A stretch of 64,000 nt of DNA, taken from contig CAMJGD010000010.1 in the NCBI GenBank assembly GCA_946405135.1, forward strand, positions 45,609-109,608, written 5' to 3'. The DNA is from an uncultured Clostridiaceae bacterium (lineage in GTDB: Bacteria; Bacillota; Clostridia; Clostridiales; Clostridiaceae). Shown here in pieces: positions 59,101 to 64,000 of the stretch. Under the pieces are notes generated by a model. That model saw only the letters and a program-made list of their open reading frames with translations. It was not told the origin of the DNA and made no database searches. How positions within the stretch are numbered: the first letter of the stretch is position 1; every line of letters begins with the position of its first letter. A program made the translations under genes and the position numbers.

Positions 59101-59140
59101 AGAACTATGGAATACCTCCTAAGATATACTCCATAGCTCT
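59101..59140. terminator. Bidirectional terminator between helicase and Nudix genes
   Basis: Arms 59101-59115 and 59126-59140 pair as 15 bp with three G-U on the minus strand. A long T-rich run (ttttatttctattttt) follows on the plus strand, so it can end both converging transcripts. Confidence 0.75.
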
Positions 59141-59171
59141 TTTATTTCTATTTTTAATTATATAGATATCA

Positions 59172-59579
59172 TTATATTTTCACTGGATATTTGCTTTCAT
59201 ATGCTTTAAGCTTTTCAACAACTAATATATCTGCTGGTACCCAATTAAGATTATCTAGCTCCCCTATAGTTACCCATTTAGCATCATTATGTGCATTTAA
59301 ATGTAGTTTACCACCACATATATGGCTTATAAAACAATGCATTGTAAGATGAAAGTTTGGATAATCATAATCAATAGTTGTTAAATGATCACAAACATCA
59401 ATGTCTACCTCTAGCTCTTCTTTAATTTCACGGACAAGAGCTTCCTTCTTTGTTTCTCCAAGCTCCATCTTTCCTCCTGGAAATTCCCACATATCTATAA
59501 ACTCTCCATAACCCCTACGAGTTACTAATATCTTGTTTTCATGCTTTATAATTGCTGCAACTACTTCTATTGTTTTCAT
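59172..59579 (-). CDS. Nudix hydrolase (MutT/8-oxo-dGTPase-like)
   Basis: This 135-residue protein has a Nudix box (36-58) GGKMELGETKKEALVREIKE with catalytic E51, E54 and E55. The usual glycine near the end of the box is E57. The N-terminal VVAAIIKHENKILVTRR and WEFPGGK are typical of (d)NTP pyrophosphohydrolases of the MutT/CtfA kind. It may clean damaged nucleotides or remove a nucleotide signal. It converges with the PLD-helicase gene, a pairing worth testing. GGGGGT lies upstream of the ATG. Confidence 0.88.
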   Translation of the reverse strand: MKTIEVVAAIIKHENKILVTRRGYGEFIDMWEFPGGKMELGETKKEALVREIKEELEVDIDVCDHLTTIDYDYPNFHLTMHCFISHICGGKLHLNAHNDAKWVTIGELDNLNWVPADILVVEKLKAYESKYPVKI

Positions 59580-59721
59580 ATGTACCCCCGTTTTTTCTTG
59601 CTAATATTAAATAATATTTAATTTATGGTATATGTTAATTATTTATAAGCCTTAATATTATTATAACACTTTGGAAGTCTACTTACTATGTATTGGGGAA
59701 CATATAAATTTTGCATAAAAA

Positions 59722-59745
59722 AGAACCTTGATTTATCAAGGTTCT
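59722..59745 (-). terminator. Terminator of the serine recombinase gene, overlapping its stop
   Basis: A 10-bp perfect stem (59722-59731 with 59736-59745) with a 4-base loop has its left end in a T-run on the minus strand. The stop codon (59736-59738) and the last codons of the recombinase lie in the right arm. Confidence 0.85.
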
Positions 59746-61475
59746 AACTGTGTTTCCTTTGTATGCTTACTACTTTCTCCACATGTGTCGTGTTCTGTAT
59801 AGGAACACACTTTTTCGTCTTTTGAATCACCATTTGATTTTACCACATCTTTACCTTTTAATGAATGGCTCATGCCAGAATTAAATATGAATGTTAGCAT
59901 ATATGGATCTTTATTTCCTTCTTCATCCGTTCCACCTAATATTATTTTATTAACTGCACTTTCAAAAACTACTCTATCAAATTCTTTTATAGGCTTATTG
60001 CTATCAAAAACTTTTCTAAAACTTTCAATTCGTTTTTTTACATCAATATTATCTTCATTTACAAGTTCTGCTTCATCTCTTTGAGCTTTAAGTTTTTCTA
60101 ATTCAGTCGATAGTTCTGTATATTTAAGTTCATAAGTATCTTTGTCTATCATTTCATCTATTCTCATATCAACTAATTTTCTAATCTTATTTTCTATAGC
60201 TGAAACTTCTCTTTGAAGCTTTTTTAATTCTTTTATAGAATTAGTAGCATTAATTGTATTTTCTACTGTTTCCATAAATTCTTCTACTATTTCTTTATTT
60301 TGAAGACAAAACATATTAAATGCTTCCAGAAATGCATTTTCTATTATCTTTTCGTCTATACCTTTACTATCTGGGCAGTATTTCTTACCTTTTTTAGTTG
60401 ATACTACACAATGCCAAATGGTCTTTTCATGAGAAGTATTACTATGCCATCTTCTTCTTGTAGCAGTTCCTCCACAGAAACCACATTCTATTTTACTGCT
60501 AAATGCAAACTGCCTGCTATATTTTTCTTTTCTTCCCATGTTGCTGCTTCCTGAATTTCTCTTATTTAATATCTTCTGAGCTTCATTAAACATTTCTTCT
60601 GAAATAATTGCTTCGTGATGGGAGTTAATATAATATTTTTCTTCTTCTCCCATATTATCAAGCCTTCTATGAGATATCGGATCAACTGTAAAAGTCTTAC
60701 CTAGCAGTAAATCGCCTTTGTATTTTTCATTTTTAATAATACCTCTTACAGAACCATCATTCCAGTTTGTACTTCCTTTTTTTGTTTTATACTTTAATTT
60801 AGTAAGCTCTTTTGCTATTACAAAACAGCCTGCACCTTCCACATATCTTTGAAAAATATATCTAACAGTCTTAGCTTCTTCTTCATTTATTGTAATTACT
60901 TTATTTATTGGATCGTAGTCATACCCTAAACAACCATTGAATCCAACCATTTCTCCTCTTTTCATTTTCATCTTCAATCCCATTTTTACATTAGCTGAAA
61001 TGGATTCGCTTTCTTGTTGAGCTAATGAACTTAAAATAACTAGCAGCATTTCACCATTCATTGTTAGGGTATTAATATTCTCCTTTTCAAATAAGATTGC
61101 AACATTATGTTCTTTAAGTAATCTTACATATTTTAATGTATCTAATGTGTTTCTTGCAAATCTGGATATCGACTTAGTTATTATTAAATCAATTTTTCCA
61201 TCTACTGCATCATTTATCATCCTCTGAAAATCTAACCTTTTATCTGTCTGAGTTCCACTAATCGCTTCATCTGCATATATATCAACGAGTGCCCATTCTG
61301 GCTTATTTTCTACCATATTTCTATAATGTTCTACTTGAGAATTATAACTACTTAATTGTTCTTCTGAATCCGTACTTACTCTGCAATAAGCAGCTACTCT
61401 TAATCTTTCAATAACCTTTGCATTTTTTCTATTAACTCTGCTTGTATTAGCTTTTATCACCTGAACATCTGCCAT
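59736..61475 (-). CDS. Large serine recombinase
   Basis: This 579-residue protein has an N-terminal resolvase catalytic domain with YCRVSTDSEEQ (nucleophile S34) and SRFARNTLD (R105, R108), a recombinase domain with SVRGIIKNEKYKGDLLLGK, a zinc ribbon (C331, C334, C356, C367) and a coiled-coil segment (about 395-470). It is of the integrase/transposase type used by phages, ICEs and mobile islands. The att sites are not identified. A short gene lies just upstream on the same strand. AAGGGG is 8 bases before the ATG. Whether it is active cannot be told; the frame is intact with no missing catalytic residue. Confidence 0.92.
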   Translation of the reverse strand: MADVQVIKANTSRVNRKNAKVIERLRVAAYCRVSTDSEEQLSSYNSQVEHYRNMVENKPEWALVDIYADEAISGTQTDKRLDFQRMINDAVDGKIDLIITKSISRFARNTLDTLKYVRLLKEHNVAILFEKENINTLTMNGEMLLVILSSLAQQESESISANVKMGLKMKMKRGEMVGFNGCLGYDYDPINKVITINEEEAKTVRYIFQRYVEGAGCFVIAKELTKLKYKTKKGSTNWNDGSVRGIIKNEKYKGDLLLGKTFTVDPISHRRLDNMGEEEKYYINSHHEAIISEEMFNEAQKILNKRNSGSSNMGRKEKYSRQFAFSSKIECGFCGGTATRRRWHSNTSHEKTIWHCVVSTKKGKKYCPDSKGIDEKIIENAFLEAFNMFCLQNKEIVEEFMETVENTINATNSIKELKKLQREVSAIENKIRKLVDMRIDEMIDKDTYELKYTELSTELEKLKAQRDEAELVNEDNIDVKKRIESFRKVFDSNKPIKEFDRVVFESAVNKIILGGTDEEGNKDPYMLTFIFNSGMSHSLKGKDVVKSNGDSKDEKVCSYTEHDTCGESSKHTKETQLEP

Positions 61476-61547
61476 ATGAATCGCCCCTTCAAAACATGTA
61501 TTCCTATAACTTATTAGTTATTATTATACGACTCCTATCATGTTTTT

Positions 61548-61688
61548 TCAAGCGCTGATCATACTAATCTTATATTTTTTCATTAATTCATTTTTTATTG
61601 CTATAAATTCCTTATTTGATATCAAATTTAATTTTAATAATTGGCTTAACATTGCAAGCTGAACACTATATTTCATGTTATTATCCAT
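61548..61688 (-). CDS. Short SHOCT-like protein upstream of the recombinase
   Basis: A 46-residue reading frame begins MDNNMKYSVQLAMLSQLLKL and continues with NLISNKEFIAIKNELMKKY. That amphipathic pattern of L-x-x-L/I-L-x-x-x-x-LIS-x-x-E/EF resembles the SHOCT domain of short proteins that often sit directly upstream of large serine recombinases in clostridial elements. GGGGG lies about 10 bases before the ATG, slightly long. The gene is shorter than usual calling limits, but position and codon pattern support it. The role is unknown; a regulator or accessory factor of the recombinase is possible. Confidence 0.7.
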   Translation of the reverse strand: MDNNMKYSVQLAMLSQLLKLNLISNKEFIAIKNELMKKYKISMISA

Positions 61689-61719
61689 ATAATAATATCC
61701 CCCTTACTTTTGCTCAATA

Positions 61720-61768
61720 AAGTAACAGGCAAAGAATTAAAAGGTCACTAATTCTTTGCCTGTTACTT
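61720..61768. repeat. 20-bp perfect inverted repeat downstream of dinG
   Basis: Arms 61720-61739 and 61749-61768 (starting aagtaacaggc) are perfect over 20 bp around a 9-base centre. It lies between the dinG stop and the short gene. On the minus strand it is followed by TTATTGAG, with no clean T-run. It may terminate dinG or be an element boundary. Confidence 0.75.
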
Positions 61769-61813
61769 ATAAATTCAATTTATATTTGTTAATTTTTAAT
61801 ATAGGAAAAGCAG

Positions 61814-63856
61814 CTACTCCTGTAATTGCTTTATATTGTTATAAAAATATTCTTCTTTTTTAACTTTCCTAAAAAATCTTCTCACATCCTCAAGAGAATC
61901 TGTTACCCTGTAATCTTTAAGAGCTTGAAGCACTCTTTTTCTGTACTTTCCTTTTAAGCTTACTCTATAGTCAAGTATTGAAATAACACCTGTATCCGTT
62001 TCACACCTTATAAGCCTTCCCATACCTTGCTTTAGCTTTATCAGCATTTCTGGGAACACAATGTGGTCTATAAACTTCTTCAGCTCCTCATATTCCATTT
62101 TCTTATGATCATATATTGGTGTTGGAGTTGGAAAAGGAAGGTTCACAATTATTAGCGAGGATAAAATATCCCCAGGGCAGTCAACACCTTCCCAAAAGGA
62201 ACCAGTTGCAAATAAAACACCGTTTCTGCTCCTTTTATAGGCATCAACGATGTTTCTCTCACTTTTATCCATCTTAAATAATGTATATTTTATTTTAGTT
62301 TTTGTTAATTGATATACCTTTGATAACAGTGAATAGGAGGTAAATAAAACCACTGCGTGTCCAAAAGATACATCTATAAGTTTCAAAATCTCTTCTGCTA
62401 CAGCTGATATATATTCCTCACTTTGCTTATCTGGATAAGGTATGTTTTCACTAATATATAGTAAAGTGTTATTTTTATAGTCATAGGGTGATGAGTAACT
62501 TACTTCGCTCAGCTTATTACTGTATCTCATATCTATTCCTGAAATGCTTTTAAAATAATTAAAGCCTCTATCATCTGAAAGTGTACCTGATGTTAGTATC
62601 TTAGGCACTCCACTTTTCCATAGAACCTTATAAAGCTGTTTTTCCATATCAGTTGGAATAGAGCAAATAGAAATTAACCTTTCACTTTGTGGATTTTCAA
62701 GCCAATAAATTATATTAACCGACCTATGAAATATTTCTATAACTTCTCTTAAATTTTCAATCATTAACTCAAGCTGTCTATTTTTTTCAATATCAGCTTT
62801 ACAATATAGACTTATCTTATCAAGTTTTAAAATGATATTCCCAAGTATTTTTCTTTCATATGCTCCAAGTTTAACTCTAATCTGGGAACTCTCTTCCTCA
62901 AGCTCAATGTTTTTTAACTGATTTAAAAGACTTTGATAGAACTTTTTAGCCTCCAGAGATAACTCATCTAAATAGCCTTTTGCCACTGTCAAGTATGGTT
63001 TATTTCCCTTCATTTTACTTTTTAAAACATTAATAATAATAAGTACATCTTCATAAGAAAATCTTTTTTCAAAAATTTGAATGGCAGCATCCATTAATTT
63101 ATGTGCTTCATCAATTATTGCTAATGAATGCTCTGGCATAAGACTTGTCTTTCTTTTATATCTTTTAATTGCATCGGCTATATAGTAGTTATGATTACAA
63201 ACTTGAAAATCATGGGTTGATGATTTTACATATTTCATAAGTTCTATATACCTACAATTTTCATAAAAAGGACAACTATAATTACAACCTTTAGGTACAT
63301 TTATCTTTTGTACTATATGATTTTTAAGCCCCTTATACTCATCTAAATCTATTGAAATTTCTCCTATTTTTAAACCTATTAATTTATTAAGCAGTTCCTT
63401 ATCAATATCCTTATCACTACTTTTCAAATAGTTCATTATTCTACTAAATCTTAATATACAAAAATAATGTTCTTTACCTTTTCTTAAAACTGCACTTAAT
63501 GGCTTATCTATAATCTTATTATCAACTAAAATTTTTGATAAAACTGGTACATAGTTCTTAATTATGGCATTCTGTAACTCAATACTTGATGTTGATATTA
63601 TTGAAACTGATTTCTTCTCACCTGTTTTATAAAGTGAATATACTATAGAGGCTACTAAATATGCATAGGTCTTACCAGTACCTACCCCTGCTTCACAGAT
63701 TAAAATATTATTATTTTTTATACCATCAAATATTTTTTTAGATAGTTGAATTTGGTTATCTCTTACTATAAATCCATTTCCGCACATAAGCCTTTTGAAA
63801 ATGAATTCAATCATTTCTTTAGGCTCCAATGGGAAATTTTCTCTTTCCTTTTTCAT
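61814..63856 (-). CDS. dinG: DinG/XPD-type Fe-S ATP-dependent DNA helicase
   Basis: The protein of about 680 residues has Walker A EAGVGTGKT (55-63), a DEAH box (249-252), and cysteines C133, C191, C195, C201 and C220 in the order seen in XPD/DinG 4Fe-4S domains. Motif V/VI LFATGSFWEGVDCPGD and GMGRLIRCETDTG are near the C-terminus. The enzyme unwinds DNA 5' to 3' and resolves R-loops. The ATG at 63856 has GAGGAG 6 bases upstream. The frame stays open to 63931, but that part covers a hairpin and I do not include it. It follows no housekeeping partner here. Confidence 0.9.
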   Translation of the reverse strand: MKKERENFPLEPKEMIEFIFKRLMCGNGFIVRDNQIQLSKKIFDGIKNNNILICEAGVGTGKTYAYLVASIVYSLYKTGEKKSVSIISTSSIELQNAIIKNYVPVLSKILVDNKIIDKPLSAVLRKGKEHYFCILRFSRIMNYLKSSDKDIDKELLNKLIGLKIGEISIDLDEYKGLKNHIVQKINVPKGCNYSCPFYENCRYIELMKYVKSSTHDFQVCNHNYYIADAIKRYKRKTSLMPEHSLAIIDEAHKLMDAAIQIFEKRFSYEDVLIIINVLKSKMKGNKPYLTVAKGYLDELSLEAKKFYQSLLNQLKNIELEEESSQIRVKLGAYERKILGNIILKLDKISLYCKADIEKNRQLELMIENLREVIEIFHRSVNIIYWLENPQSERLISICSIPTDMEKQLYKVLWKSGVPKILTSGTLSDDRGFNYFKSISGIDMRYSNKLSEVSYSSPYDYKNNTLLYISENIPYPDKQSEEYISAVAEEILKLIDVSFGHAVVLFTSYSLLSKVYQLTKTKIKYTLFKMDKSERNIVDAYKRSRNGVLFATGSFWEGVDCPGDILSSLIIVNLPFPTPTPIYDHKKMEYEELKKFIDHIVFPEMLIKLKQGMGRLIRCETDTGVISILDYRVSLKGKYRKRVLQALKDYRVTDSLEDVRRFFRKVKKEEYFYNNIKQLQE

Positions 63857-63875
63857 TTTCTTCTCCTCATATCTC

Positions 63876-63932
63876 CTTGACAGCACAAGGATACGGTGGA
63901 ATTTATTCCACCGCATAGTTTCTGCTGTCAAG
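63876..63932. repeat. Nested palindrome upstream of dinG with TTGACA
   Basis: Outer arms 63876-63885 and 63923-63932 (cttgacagca/tgctgtcaag) pair over 10 bp and inner arms 63894-63901 and 63906-63913 (cggtggaa/ttccaccg) over 8 bp. The minus strand has a perfect TTGACA with AATAAA 18 bases after it, a possible promoter. The first AAGGAG site lies in the arm next to the gene. Confidence 0.6.
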
Positions 63933-64000
63933 CAGTTTATTTATCTTATAAAAATAATTTCTTCTAAATTAATGTGCATCATATTTGTTCTCAACACCCC

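Noticed and set aside
53564..64000. Intact prophage or CRISPR array
   Set aside because: No capsid, tail, terminase or lysis genes and no regularly spaced direct repeats were seen; only a recombinase and short gene suggest mobility.
1..64000. tRNA or rRNA genes
   Set aside because: No cloverleaf or conserved rRNA sequence was recognised outside the two T-box leaders; the GGTTC-like matches are part of those leaders.

Overview
This is a very AT-rich window from a low-GC, endospore-forming Firmicute, most likely Clostridium sensu stricto. The evidence is the gene content: SpoVS, a YtxC-like protein, a YlmC/YmxH-type PRC-barrel protein, PolC, RNase Y, FMN/FAD synthase RibF, T-box leaders and KtrAB. 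Strong GGAGG ribosome binding sites and several TTG/GTG starts fit the same group. I do not assign a species.

From 1 to about 52.7 kb the window is almost entirely housekeeping core on the minus strand, so transcription runs right to left. In transcription order the blocks are: ytxC-like gene; thrS behind a threonine T-box; infC-rpmI-rplT behind an L20-type leader; ktrB-ktrA and an rRNA methyltransferase; pheS-pheT behind a phenylalanine T-box; zapA; a U32 peptidase, mutS2 and a DUF523 gene; an FMN alpha-hydroxyacid oxidase; a permease followed by dxr-rseP-ispG-polC; rimP-nusA-ylxR-ylxQ-infB-rbfA-nrnA-truB-ribF; rpsO-pnp with its own promoter and a structured leader; an M16 protease, ylmC, dapG and tepA; ftsK-rimO-pgsA; recA with a LexA box; rny; spoVS; a PHP phosphoesterase and aspB; crr; ptsH; and finally a DUF378 gene divergent from a partial purB.

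From about 52.7 to 64 kb the character changes. This part holds a GME-fold-like protein of unknown role and three GNAT acetyltransferase genes, one fused to a ParB-like domain. A 991-residue PLD-nuclease/SF2-helicase/DUF3427 protein then converges on a Nudix hydrolase. After that come a large serine recombinase with a 46-residue companion gene, and a DinG/XPD-type Fe-S helicase. This is the accessory part of the window and the best place to look for something new. The strongest candidate is the PLD-helicase-DUF3427 plus Nudix pair beside a site-specific recombinase, which could be a genome-defence or repair island. That role is inferred from architecture only.

Regulation is unusually readable. 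Near-consensus sigma-A promoters precede ptsH, recA, rpsO, the U32 gene, infC and both T-boxes. infC appears to start at AUU. Hairpins overlap the ribosome binding sites of crr and the ytxC-like gene. Several long perfect inverted repeats lack a U-tract and so are not simple terminators.
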